Shown: piece after piece, positions 50,448-59,194 of the stretch
Layout of the letters: each line of letters begins with the position of its first letter
Numbering within the stretch: the first letter of the stretch is position 1
NCBI GenBank assembly: GCA_963755985.1
Contig: CAVWLO010000001.1
Span: 62,001-126,000 of the forward strand
Source: DASXMT01 sp963755985
GTDB lineage: Bacteria; Actinomycetota; Acidimicrobiia; Acidimicrobiales; RAAP-2
DNA length: 64,000 bases
Direction: 5' to 3'
Position numbers and translations under genes: made by a program
Notes under the pieces: model-generated
Told to the model about the DNA's origin: nothing
What the model saw: the letters and a program-made list of their open reading frames with translations, nothing else
The model's database searches: none

Positions 50448-52064
50448 GTGGCCGCTTCGAGATGGGAGTTGAGGCAGAGATCGGACGAACAGAAGAAGCG
50501 CTACTACTCCGAGCGGTGGTGGGCTGACCAAACCCTCGGTCAGCGGCTCGGAAGCAAGCTGGCAGCCAATCGAACCCTGCCCTTCGTTGTTCACTCCAAG
50601 ATTCGACCATGGCGCGGGACGTTCGGTGACGTGTTGGATTTGTCACAGCGCGTGGCAAAGGGTTTGGCGGACCGAGGGGTACGGGCCGGAGACGTGGTGT
50701 CGTTTCAGACGCCCAACTGGCTCGAGGGGGTAGCCACGTTCTATGGCAGTGCCCTCCTCGGTGCCGTCGTGGTGCCCATCGTCCACATCTATGGCGGCCA
50801 CGAACTTGAATACATCCTCCGCCAATGCCAACCGCGAGTCCACGTAACGGCTTCGAGATTCGGCCACCAGGACTACCTTTCGAACTTGGAGTCGATTTCC
50901 GACCTGCCTCCCATGGACATCGTGGTCATCGATGGTGACGGCCGCGCCGGGACCTCGCGGTTCGACGAACTAGTGGCAGATGGGCCACTGGGTCGGCCTA
51001 TGGCGGCCGACCCGTCGGCACCCGCACTGGTGGGCTGGACCTCTGGAACCACGGCCAACCCCAAGGGCGTGATCCACTCCCATCAAACGGTGTGCGCAGA
51101 GATTCAGCAGATGGGAGCGACCGCTCCGCCCAACGTACGTCCTTCACTCATCGCCAACCCGATCAGTCACGCGATCGGCATGCAGGGCGCGCTGCTCATT
51201 CCGGTCGACGGCTGCAGGCCCGTGCACCTGATGGACGCGTGGCATCCGGCCGAGGTGCTGGATCTCATGGTGAACGAGGACCTGTCTGCCAACGGAGGCG
51301 CCCCCTACTTCCTCACCAGCCTGTTGGAGCATCCCGATTTCTCGAGCGAGCATCTCAAGCGCCTGCCCTACCAGGGAATGGGGGGAGCGCCAGTTCCTCG
51401 GGCGCTGGCGCAACGGGCCACTGAGCTTGGGATCACCGTCTATCGGATGTACGGATCCACCGAACACCCGTCCATCACCGGCTGCACCTACGCCGATCCG
51501 CTGGAGAACCGTCTGCGCAGTGATGGACGCCCGCTCCCAGGCGTCGAGGTTCGATTGGTAGATCCCACAGGGGGCGAGGTCGGTCCGGGTGAGCCCGGAG
51601 AAATCCACTCCCGCGGACCTGATTGCTTCATCGGGTACACCGATCCCGAACTGACCGCCCGGACGCTGGACGCTGACGGCTGGTACCACACCGGCGACGT
51701 TGGCATCAGCGATGAGGCTGGATACATCGCCATCACTGACCGAATCTCGGACCTGATCATTCGGGGCGGCGAGAACATCAGCGCCGCCGAGATCGAGGAG
51801 CTGCTCCTCGTCATGCCGGGCATCGGCGAGGTCGCGGTCGTGGCCGCTCCCGACCAACGAATGGGCGAACACGCCACCGCCGTCGTCCGAATGCTGCCCG
51901 GCCGACCACTCCCCGACCTTCCTCGGGTCCGCGCCTACTTGGAGGGAGCCGGTTTGGCCCGCCAGAAGTGGCCCGAAGAGGTTCTCGAGCTCGATGAGTT
52001 CCCCCGGACACCCTCAGGCAAGGTACAGAAGCATGTCCTTCGCGACCGACTGAGGTCACGCTGA
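50448..52064 (+). CDS. Acyl-CoA synthetase (long-chain/aromatic type)
   Basis: A 538-residue ANL-superfamily ligase. LVGWTSGTTANPKGVIHSH is the P-loop-like motif, YRMYGSTEHPS the adenine-binding loop, DGWYHTGDVGISDEAGYIAI the hinge region, and EFPRTPSGKVQKHVLR supplies the catalytic lysine (unlike the homologue at 14923). GTG start at 50448 fits the family N-terminus (MAASRWELRQR). Likely activates the acid substrate of the island by CoA attachment, opening the plus arm. Confidence 0.9.
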   Translation: MAASRWELRQRSDEQKKRYYSERWWADQTLGQRLGSKLAANRTLPFVVHSKIRPWRGTFGDVLDLSQRVAKGLADRGVRAGDVVSFQTPNWLEGVATFYGSALLGAVVVPIVHIYGGHELEYILRQCQPRVHVTASRFGHQDYLSNLESISDLPPMDIVVIDGDGRAGTSRFDELVADGPLGRPMAADPSAPALVGWTSGTTANPKGVIHSHQTVCAEIQQMGATAPPNVRPSLIANPISHAIGMQGALLIPVDGCRPVHLMDAWHPAEVLDLMVNEDLSANGGAPYFLTSLLEHPDFSSEHLKRLPYQGMGGAPVPRALAQRATELGITVYRMYGSTEHPSITGCTYADPLENRLRSDGRPLPGVEVRLVDPTGGEVGPGEPGEIHSRGPDCFIGYTDPELTARTLDADGWYHTGDVGISDEAGYIAITDRISDLIIRGGENISAAEIEELLLVMPGIGEVAVVAAPDQRMGEHATAVVRMLPGRPLPDLPRVRAYLEGAGLARQKWPEEVLELDEFPRTPSGKVQKHVLRDRLRSR

Positions 52065-52100
52065 CCCATCCATCGCAATTCCTTTGATTGAGGAGGCACC

Positions 52101-53226
52101 GTGCTTACCAAAGCAGCAGCTCTGTTCAGCCAGCCCGGCAAATGGGAGGTAGTCGAGGTCGAGCTCGAAGCTCCCCGCCAGGACGAACTCTTGATCAGAA
52201 TGGCCGCCGCCGGCCTCTGTCACTCGGACGATCACATCCTCACCGGTGACCTGCCTGTGCCGCCAGAAGCCCTGCCAATCGTCGGTGGACACGAGGGGGC
52301 TGGCATCGTCGAGGAAGTTGGGCCGAACACGCCGGGCTGGGAGGTGGGCGATCGAGTCGTACTCACCTTTCTGCCCATGTGTGGCCTCTGTCGTTGGTGT
52401 GCGTCGGGCATGCAGAACCTCTGCGACAACGGGGCGCGGCATACTTTCGGGAGTTCGGGAGGACGGCAGTCGCCGGATGAGCTTCGGTGGGAAGCCGATC
52501 GGCCAGGGGGCCGGAGTGGCGACCTTCAGTGAATGGTCGACAGTTTCGGTCCAGTCGGCAATCAAGTGTCCGGACGATGTCCCCCTGGATGTGGCCTGCC
52601 TCACAAGCTGCGGAGTCGGAACCGGCTGGGGATCGGCTGTCCACTCAGCCGATGTCCGGGCGGGCGACGTGGTGATCGTCATGGGTACCGGTGGCATCGG
52701 GATGAACGCCGTACAAGGTGCAGCTCACGCTGGAGCATCGGTCGTCATCGCCGTCGACCCAGTGGAAATGAAGCGATCAGCCTCTTTCGCCTTTGGAGCA
52801 ACCCATGCCGCCGCATCCATGGAAGATGCTACCGAGATCGCCCGGGGCTACACGAATGGACAAGGAGCCGACTCCTGCATTGTCTGTGTGGGCGTCGCCA
52901 CCGGCGAACACGTCGCGCAAGCCGTAGACGCCATCCGGAAGGCCGGAACCTGCGTCCTGACCGGGCTCCCGCGGGCCGCGGACGACATCGCACTTCCGAT
53001 TTCCCTCCGGCACATAGTCCTCTACCAAAAGCGACTACAAGGCTCACTCTTCGGTGCCTCTAGTCCATCGAAGGATATTCCGGCCCTCTTGGAGATGTAC
53101 CGACAGGGACGACTGAAGCTGGACGAGCTCATCACCCGTCGCTACCCCCTTGAGGGCCTCAACGACGGCTACGAGGACATGCGAGCAGGACGCAACCTTC
53201 GTGGCATCATCGACTATCAACTGTGA
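52101..53226 (+). CDS. Zinc-dependent alcohol dehydrogenase, apparent frameshift
   Basis: An N-terminal part (from ATG 52101: AAAGLCHSDDHILTGDL, GGHEGAGIVEEVG, zinc-ribbon CGLCRWCASGMQNLCDNGA) and C-terminal part (VIVMGTGGIGMNAVQGAAHAGA, NGQGADSCIVCVGVATGEH) lie in different frames. Deleting one C at 52440 (in GCGCGGCATACTT) joins them into one 374-residue frame reading NGARILSGVREDGSRRM, as in family members. The protein is of the NDMA-dependent/mycofactocin-associated alcohol dehydrogenase type. If the insertion is real, only the first 143 residues are made. It follows the ligase by 36 bp. Confidence 0.85.
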
Positions 53227-53251
53227 TCGCGCCGCCAGCGAGCGCGATGGA

Positions 53252-53272
53252 TACGATATCGATGTCAATGTT
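53252..53272 (+). promoter_or_regulatory. 21-bp motif, site A (TACGATAT..GATGTCA..TGTT)
   Basis: The 21-mer starts TACGATATC, contains GATGTCA and ends ATGTT. Its reverse-complement partner at 57874-57894 matches at 19 of 21 bases. It lies 21 bp upstream of the ATG at 53293. The inner CGATATCG is an 8-bp palindrome. A candidate operator shared by two genes of the island. Confidence 0.55.
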
Positions 53273-53292
53273 AGAGTCGGGGCGGTGGACTG

Positions 53293-54154
53293 ATGACGGA
53301 GGCAAGGATGCCGACTAGTCCCGTCGATCCTGAGTTGCTGGCCAGTGGTTTTGTCTTCGCCGAAGGACCGCGCTCGGCACGGGGACAAGCTGTGGCTCTC
53401 GGACATGCATGGCGAATCCGTCTGGACCGTCGACTTGTCCGGACAGCGAGAGCTCGTCGTGGAGCTGCCCGGTCGTCGGCCGTCGGGGCTGGGATTCCTT
53501 CCCAATGGCGACCTGCTGATCGTGTCCATGCTCGAGCGGCAGATACTGCGTTGGGACGGGTCCGAACTCGATGTTCATGCCGACGTGGCTGATCACATCC
53601 GCACCGGCTGCAATGACATGGTGGTGGACAGCGACGGGCGTGCCTACGTGGGCTCGTTCCCTCCCCCGTCGTCCCCCGACGGCCAGATCGTCCTTGTCGA
53701 GCCGGACGGTACCGCTCGGTTGGCGGCGGACGACGTTGTCTTTCCCAACGGAACCGTCATCACTCCGGACGGCACGAAGTTGATTGTGGCTGAGTCTCTG
53801 GGCCGGCGCCTGACCGAATTCAATATCTCACCTGACGGATCACTGACTGATCGCAGGACGTACGCCGATTGTCCTGGACGAGGACCGGACGGGATCTGCC
53901 TGGATGCAGAAGGGGCGGTCTGGGCCGCGATGCCGTTGGCCCGACAGTTTCAACGGATCCTCCCCGGCGGTGCGGTTGCCAGCTCGATCTCGGTTGAGGA
54001 ACGGATGGCCATTGCCTGCGCGCTGGGAGGACCGGACCGGACCACATTGTTCCTCCTTACCGCCAACGATCATGCACCGGAGGCATTGCGCGGGACCCGT
54101 GACAGCCAGGTCCATATCGTGACCGTGCCCGTGGCTGGCGCCGGTCTTCCATGA
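53293..54154 (+). CDS. SMP-30/gluconolactonase-like protein, apparent frameshift
   Basis: Beta-propeller lactonase family. The N-terminus from ATG 53293 (ELLASGFVFAEGPR) continues in another frame as HGDKLWLSDMHGESVW. Deleting one C at 53375 gives EGPRWHGDKLWLSDMHG, the family consensus, in one 286-residue frame. Metal and catalytic residues: Glu in FAEGPR, Asn in NDMVVDSDGRAYVGSF, and Asp in GPDGICLDAEGAVW. Such lactonases open sugar or hydroxy-acid lactones. In the plus arm it could hydrolyse the product of lactonisation. Confidence 0.85.
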
Positions 54155-54233
54155 CCAGACCCCGGGCAGCCCGGATGCCGATGGCACAGATCGTTATGCC
54201 AACTCGGGCAATGGCAACCCCGTGGCCCTCATG

Positions 54234-54281
54234 CTCTACTGCCATCAACCTCTACTGCCATCAACCTCTACTGCCATCAAC
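54234..54281. repeat. Three perfect 16-bp tandem repeats
   Basis: CTCTACTGCCATCAAC occurs three times without interruption (54234-54249, 54250-54265, 54266-54281) in the 184-bp gap before the ALDH gene. Perfect copies suggest recent expansion. Could be an iterated operator or just slippage. The rest of the gap shows nothing clear. Confidence 0.85.
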
Positions 54282-54338
54282 GCGACACACCGGATCAACG
54301 CTTCGCCCCACACCCTTGAACACGATAGGGAGATACCC

Positions 54339-55814
54339 ATGACCGAATCCGGCATCATCAACGGCACACAGACATATGTAGCCGGGCGCTGGGTCGACGG
54401 TGAGCGTTCGTTCGCCGTGGAGAACCCGGCCGACGAATCGCTCGTTGCCGAAGCGGCGGTCACGCCGTTGGCCGAGGTCAGTCGCGCGATCGAGTCGGCC
54501 CGGAGTGCGTTCGACGACGGTGTGTGGGCTGACCGTTCGCCGAAGGAGCGAGCTCGCGTCCTTGGTGCGCTCCTTGATCATCTCGACCGTGAGCGGGAAA
54601 CCCTTGTCGCCACGATCATCGTCGAGGGAGGGCAGCCCCGGCCGTTTGCCGAGGGCGCTCAGGTCTCCATGGGCCTGACCCTCGGCCGGGAGACGATCGA
54701 CCTCTATCTGTCGATGGCCCACGAGGAGGCCAATCCGGTGCCGGTCGACGACCTCGTCCGTGGCCGGGTAGCTCTCAGCATACGGCGCCATGAGCCGGTC
54801 GGCGTCGTCGCGGCGATCACGCCGTACAACGGGGCCGTGATCATGGCCTTCCAGAAGCTGATCCCGGCCCTCATGGCCGGCAACTCCGTCATCCTCCGTC
54901 CCAGCCCGCTGACGCCACTTTCCTCACTCGCCTTTGCCGCCGCTGCCCATGCCGCAGGCCTGCCACCAGGTGTCCTCAGCGTCGTCGTCGAGGACGGAGC
55001 CGAGGGCGCTGAGCTGCTCACCACCGACCCTGCGGTCGACATGGTCTCCTTCACCGGTTCGACCGCCGTGGGCAGGCGGATCCTCGCCCAGGCGGCACCG
55101 ACGGTGAAGAGGGTGGCCCTGGAACTTGGTGGTAAGTCGGCACAGATCTATCTCGACGACGCGGTCGAACGTGCTCCGCTCGGGGCCATGGCCGTTGTGG
55201 CCATGACCGCCGGGCAGGCCTGCGTGGCCGCCACGAGAATGCTGGTGCCTAACGCACGAAAGGATGAGGTGGTCGAAGCGGTCAGCGCGGCCTACGGACG
55301 CATCGCGGTCGGAAGCCCAGCCGATCCGGCCAACCTCATGGGGCCGGTGATCACCGCCACCCAGCGCGAGCGCTGCGAGCGCTACGTTGCCCTGGCCGAG
55401 AACCATGGCGGAAAGATCGCCTGCGGTGGCGGTCGGCCGGCGGGGTTGGATCGCGGCTACTACTTCGAGCCCACTGTCCTCGACCTGCCTGACAGTTCGA
55501 ACCCCGCCGCCCAGGACGAGATCTTCGGGCCTGTCATCGGGATCCTGGGCTACGAGGATCTCGACGACGCAGTTCGAATCGCCAACACGAGTCCCTATGG
55601 CCTGTCGGCGCAGGTATACGGTCGGGATGTTGCCACGGCCACCGCAATCGCCCGCCGCCTCCGGACCGGCGCCGTCAACGTGAACACCAGCCTCTTCAGT
55701 GCCTATGCCCCCGCCGGTGGCTACAAACAGAGTGGCCTGGGACGCGAGCGAGGGCCTGACGGCATCCGCTCCTTCCAGGAAGTGAAGCACGTCGCGATCG
55801 GAGAACTTCGGTGA
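54339..55814 (+). CDS. NAD-dependent aldehyde dehydrogenase
   Basis: A 491-residue ALDH. ALELGGKSAQIYLDD holds the catalytic Glu region and TAGQACVAATRMLV the nucleophilic Cys. VGVVAAITPYNGAVIMAF and DEIFGPVIGILGYE match the cofactor and C-terminal motifs. ATG at 54339 has ATAGGGAGAT upstream. The long frame upstream is not protein-like. Follows alcohol dehydrogenase and lactonase genes and overlaps the SDR by GTGA, so an alcohol-to-acid oxidation is likely. Confidence 0.93.
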   Translation: MTESGIINGTQTYVAGRWVDGERSFAVENPADESLVAEAAVTPLAEVSRAIESARSAFDDGVWADRSPKERARVLGALLDHLDRERETLVATIIVEGGQPRPFAEGAQVSMGLTLGRETIDLYLSMAHEEANPVPVDDLVRGRVALSIRRHEPVGVVAAITPYNGAVIMAFQKLIPALMAGNSVILRPSPLTPLSSLAFAAAAHAAGLPPGVLSVVVEDGAEGAELLTTDPAVDMVSFTGSTAVGRRILAQAAPTVKRVALELGGKSAQIYLDDAVERAPLGAMAVVAMTAGQACVAATRMLVPNARKDEVVEAVSAAYGRIAVGSPADPANLMGPVITATQRERCERYVALAENHGGKIACGGGRPAGLDRGYYFEPTVLDLPDSSNPAAQDEIFGPVIGILGYEDLDDAVRIANTSPYGLSAQVYGRDVATATAIARRLRTGAVNVNTSLFSAYAPAGGYKQSGLGRERGPDGIRSFQEVKHVAIGELR

Positions 55815-56596
55815 GCGCAGAGCTCACGGGGAAGAACACGGTCATTACCGGGGCGGGAGCTGGGGTCGGCCGTGCCTCTGCGCTCCGGTTCGCCAAGGAG
55901 GGGGCCCGTGTCGTGTGTGCCGACGTGGACCTCGAACGGGCCCAGGAGACCGTCCGACTGATCGAAGAGGAGGGAGGTTCCGCCCTGCCTGTCGCGGCCG
56001 ATGTTGCCGTTGAGGACGATGTCATGGCCATGCTCGACGCGGCGACCGAGTCCTTCGGCCGCCTGGACGTGCTCTACAACAACGCCGGCATCCCGACGCC
56101 TCGCCTCGGCATGGCGCTGGAGGACCACTCGGCCGACGACTTCCAACGGCTGGTCGCCGTCAATTTCGGCGGTGTGTTCAACGGGTGCAAGCACGCGGTA
56201 CGTCGGTTCAAGGAGCAGGGTGCCGGCGGCGTCATCCTCAATACCGGGTCAGTCGCAGGGCTGGTCAGTTGGGGAGGCTCCGTGTACGGGGCGACCAAGG
56301 GTGCTGTCCACCTGCTGACCAAGGCGGTGGCCATCGAGGGTGCGCCCTTCGGCATCAGAGCGAACGCAATCTGCCCGGCGGGCATGCCCTACACGCGCTT
56401 CATGGCCGCTGGTGGGATGGACCTCGATGCTGACAGGCTCGAACAGGCCAGCAAGAGCGTCGCGGCCAGCCACCCACTGGGCAAGCCCATCACCGCCGAG
56501 GACTGCGCCGAGGCCGCGGTCTTTCTGTGCTCGGATGCCGCCACCAACATCACCGGCGTGCTGTTGCCGATCGATGGGGGCTACGTGGCTCGGTGA
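55811..56596 (+). CDS. Short-chain dehydrogenase/reductase
   Basis: A 261-residue classical SDR. ITGAGAGVGRASALRF is at residues 12-27, D37 in VCADVD favours NAD, NNAGIPT is the structural motif, Ser in NTGSVAGLVSW, and Tyr-Lys in SVYGATKGAV. HPLGKPITAEDCAEAAVFLCSDAATNITGVLLPIDGG is a standard C-terminus. GTG start overlaps the ALDH stop by GTGA. The 3' end overlaps the convergent LLM gene by 16 bp. Last gene of the plus arm. Confidence 0.92.
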   Translation: MSAELTGKNTVITGAGAGVGRASALRFAKEGARVVCADVDLERAQETVRLIEEEGGSALPVAADVAVEDDVMAMLDAATESFGRLDVLYNNAGIPTPRLGMALEDHSADDFQRLVAVNFGGVFNGCKHAVRRFKEQGAGGVILNTGSVAGLVSWGGSVYGATKGAVHLLTKAVAIEGAPFGIRANAICPAGMPYTRFMAAGGMDLDADRLEQASKSVAASHPLGKPITAEDCAEAAVFLCSDAATNITGVLLPIDGGYVAR

Positions 56597-57561
56597 ACGA
56601 CGCCGACGTCGTGGGCAGCCGAGAAGGACCCGGCCGCCGCGTGGTCCTGCAACGACGGCACGACCTCAGCGAACAGGCGGTCGAGAACCGGTCGCTGGTC
56701 GTCACCTGCTGTCGCCGGGAGGAACACGAAATGGCGGGCACCGGCATCGTAGAACTCACGGAGCTTGACCGTCACCTCACCAGCCGTACCCGCGGCGGCG
56801 ACTCGATCGATCATGGCTCTGAAGTCTTGGTTGTACGTGCCGCCCATCGTTCGGGCCGCATTCTCTCGGGCCGCGTCGCCGTCGGGGTTGATGTTGAGGA
56901 ATACCCAGACGCACCACTCGAACCTGGCCAGGTCCCGTCCTACTTCCCCGGCGACGCGTTTGATCGTGGTCACCGATTCGGCGTAGCGAGGGGGCGAGTA
57001 CAGGTAGGGGAACCAGCCGTCGCCAAGGAGGGCGGCGCGGCGCATCGCCGGCTCTTTACGACCGGCCACCACGATCGGCGGCCCGCCCGGCTGTAATGGA
57101 GCCGGATGGATCTTCACGTCCTGCATCGTGTAGTAGCGACCGTGATGGGTAATCTCGGTGGCCGTCCATAACTGACGAAGAAGTGGGATGATCTCATTCG
57201 TCCGCCGGCCCCGCTCCTCTAATGGGACCCCGACAGCGCGGAACTCTTGTGGGTACTCGCCGCCGATCCCGACACCGAGCATCACCCGTCCACCGGTGGC
57301 TCGGTCAAGGTCGGCGATCTGCTTGGCCACCAACGCCGGCGGATACAGCGGGAGGAGAAGAATTGAGCTGCCGACGGTGACCCGCTCGGTGACCGTCGCC
57401 AGCCGCGTGAGCCCGATCATGGCCTCCGGGCTCGGGTTGCGAGACGAGATGTGACCACCGACCCACAGGGAATCCACCGGCCGTCCCTCGAGCTCCCGCG
57501 CCTCTCTGGCATCGCCACTGGCGACGACGCCGATCCGAACGTCAGTGTTGGTCCCGGTCAA
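56581..57561 (-). CDS. LLM-class flavin/F420-dependent oxidoreductase
   Basis: A 326-residue luciferase-like protein. VRIGVVASGDAREARELEG then DSLWVGGHISSRNPSPEAM, GGRVMLGVGIGGEYPQEFRAVG and LLGDGWFPYLYSPPRYAES are typical. The likely start is TTG at 57561, with GGAGG 7 bp upstream. The same bases form the stop of the CaiB stub (TTGA overlap), so translation is coupled to that stub. Confidence 0.88.
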   Translation of the reverse strand: MTGTNTDVRIGVVASGDAREARELEGRPVDSLWVGGHISSRNPSPEAMIGLTRLATVTERVTVGSSILLLPLYPPALVAKQIADLDRATGGRVMLGVGIGGEYPQEFRAVGVPLEERGRRTNEIIPLLRQLWTATEITHHGRYYTMQDVKIHPAPLQPGGPPIVVAGRKEPAMRRAALLGDGWFPYLYSPPRYAESVTTIKRVAGEVGRDLARFEWCVWVFLNINPDGDAARENAARTMGGTYNQDFRAMIDRVAAAGTAGEVTVKLREFYDAGARHFVFLPATAGDDQRPVLDRLFAEVVPSLQDHAAAGSFSAAHDVGVVHRAT

Positions 57562-57791
57562 CGAAGTACCTCCTCGAGTTGCCCACGCTCAGGCTCGCCC
57601 GGGCCAGCGTCGCGCCGCCGGGGTCCCCAACGGCGCGACGGGTGACCGCCGGGCGGCTCCACCTTCACGACTTCGGCGCCGAGATCGCCGAGATCGCCGA
57701 GATCGCCGAGATCGCCGAGATCGCCGAGATCGCCGAGGACCTTCGCACAGAACGAGGCGGCGAGGCCATCGGCGATCTCCAGCACCGCCAC
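57558..57791 (-). pseudogene. Truncated CaiB-type CoA-transferase with GDL expansion
   Basis: About 77 residues that match only the first part of family-III CoA-transferases: VAVLEIADGLAASFCAKVL, then AEVVKVEPPGGHPSRRWGP. Between them the normal single Gly-Asp-Leu is present six times. The protein then stops after RGQLEEVLR and lacks the catalytic-Asp region and the entire large domain. The GTG start is a guess (upstream GSPDR also reads in frame). Ends in TTGA with the LLM gene. A remnant or a truncated product. Confidence 0.7.
57681..57734. repeat. 9-bp tandem repeat GAGATCGCC x6
   Basis: Six perfect copies of GAGATCGCC (57681-57734). On the minus strand each codes Gly-Asp-Leu inside the CaiB stub. 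Homologues have one GDL at this spot, so five units (45 bp) have been added by slippage without breaking the frame. Confidence 0.88.
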
Positions 57792-57873
57792 CCGGTCAGG
57801 GCTCCCGGCAACGAGCCGGCCAAGTCAGTCACGGGCTTCCCTCACATGAGCATGTCTCGATGCACCTCGGAGC

Positions 57874-57894
57874 AACAGTGACATCAATATCGTA
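57874..57894 (-). promoter_or_regulatory. 21-bp motif, site B
   Basis: Reverse complement starts TACGATATT, contains GATGTCA and ends CTGTT: 19 of 21 bases match site A at 53252. It lies 20 bp upstream of the GTG of the APH gene at 57915, inverted with respect to site A. Likely bound by the same regulator. Confidence 0.55.
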
Positions 57895-57914
57895 GAAGAG
57901 GTTAGGTTGGCTGA

Positions 57915-58946
57915 GTGCAGAGCACCACTTGCCCCACGACGCTCGATGAAGTGCTCGACCGCGAATGGCTCGGTACCGCCCTCGACGACATCAGTGACGA
58001 AGACGGCATCGTCGCAGTAGAGGTCGTCGAGTCGTCGAAGACACTGGCCCAGAAGGTGCGGCTCCGCGTCGTCGTCGAGGGACCCGACGGGCAGCGGCGC
58101 ACCCGGGCCTATTGCGTCAAAGCCCATCTCGATGGGTCGACTGCGAACACGCTCATGTCTGAGGCACGCTTCTACCGAGAGCTGGCCCCCCTCCTCGACG
58201 TCCGCACACCTCGCGCCTACTACACCGCCGTCGATGAGCAGGCGGAACAGGCGCTGATCATCATGGACGACGTCGTCGGTAACGGTGGCCGGTTCCTGAA
58301 CGCCCACACCCCCTATTCCATGGACAACACGAGAGCCTCGCTGGGCCAGCTGGCCGGCCTCCATGCATCGACGTGGGGCGGTGCTCAGACGGCTCGACTC
58401 CAGTGGCTTTCGCCCCGGATGCGGGGGATGGCCGATATGTTTCCCAGTGAGCTCCTCCAGTCCCTCCTGAACGACGGTCGCGGTCCCGACGTCGCTCCGG
58501 AACTCCGAGATGCCGGGAACCTGGTCGAGGCGGTCCGACGAACGGCCGCTCACAAGATCACATGCGTGATCCATGGCGATACCCACTCGGGCAACGTCTA
58601 CCTCGACGGCGACGGGCGGGCCAGCTGGCTCGATTGGCAGATCGTGCAACACGGCAACTGGGCGACCGACATCAGCTACCACTTGGGTACCGTGCTCGAC
58701 GTTGAGACCCGGCGGGCCCATGAGAGCGATCTCCTCCGCCATTACCTGCGCGAGCTGGGGTCGCGCGGCATCGCCGCGCCATCGTGGGAAGAGGCGTGGG
58801 AGCAGTATGCGCTCAGCTTCTCCTACGGCTACTTCCTGTGGGTCATTACCCAGATCAGCTCGAGAGCCGTCGTGCTGATCCACATCCCACGCCTCGCCGC
58901 GGCCCTGACCGACCACGACACCTACCGCCGCCTGGGGGTGATCTGA
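57915..58946 (+). CDS. APH-fold kinase (EcKL/DUF1679-like)
   Basis: A 343-residue phosphotransferase-fold protein. The catalytic loop VIHGDTHSGNVYLDGDG (His-Gly-Asp) and metal motif SWLDWQIVQHGNWATDISY are intact. LIIMDDVVGNGG follows the family's linker. The HGDxHxGN/WLDWQ pattern is of the ecdysteroid-kinase/DUF1679 group rather than aminoglycoside kinases. GTG start. Site B of the 21-bp motif lies just upstream. Likely phosphorylates a hydroxylated metabolite or acyl-CoA. Confidence 0.9.
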   Translation: MQSTTCPTTLDEVLDREWLGTALDDISDEDGIVAVEVVESSKTLAQKVRLRVVVEGPDGQRRTRAYCVKAHLDGSTANTLMSEARFYRELAPLLDVRTPRAYYTAVDEQAEQALIIMDDVVGNGGRFLNAHTPYSMDNTRASLGQLAGLHASTWGGAQTARLQWLSPRMRGMADMFPSELLQSLLNDGRGPDVAPELRDAGNLVEAVRRTAAHKITCVIHGDTHSGNVYLDGDGRASWLDWQIVQHGNWATDISYHLGTVLDVETRRAHESDLLRHYLRELGSRGIAAPSWEEAWEQYALSFSYGYFLWVITQISSRAVVLIHIPRLAAALTDHDTYRRLGVI

Positions 58947-59194
58947 CTGTCGCGGCTGGCTGGTCCATGCCGTTCACAGTCGAACCATGCGGTTCTGCGT
59001 TGCCCCCACATGCTCTGTCGATATCGACGGCATCTCTTGGAGACACGATACCCATCCACGACCTTGCCGACGATCCCCGAATTCCCCCTCCTTGGATGGC
59101 ATGGGTTCGGGTCCCAGGCCGGACCTGAGATGTCTGCCGCCGAACACGAGCTCCGGAGACTTGGCGTAGCCACCGGGCCACCCGCGTCCTGAAG
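58947..59194. other. Convergent gap: palindrome and hairpin, no gene
   Basis: About 250 bp between the convergent kinase and amidohydrolase genes. It contains the 12-bp palindrome GTCGATATCGAC (59017-59028). Near its end, TCCTGA and TCAGGA with a 2-base centre form a small hairpin (within CGCGTCCTGAAGTCAGGA) that may aid transcription termination. No supported ORF. Confidence 0.5.

Noticed and set aside
54151..54342. 63-residue plus-strand ORF overlapping the lactonase stop by ATGA
   Set aside because: Runs through the 16-bp repeats and has no recognisable domain. The overlap alone is not sufficient.
57681..57734. Possible CRISPR or iteron origin because of short repeats
   Set aside because: Units are contiguous 9-mers that code in frame. 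No spacers, cas genes or replication genes.
59017..59028. 12-bp palindrome GTCGATATCGAC as an operator
   Set aside because: It lies between convergent gene ends, not at a promoter, and no regulator is adjacent.
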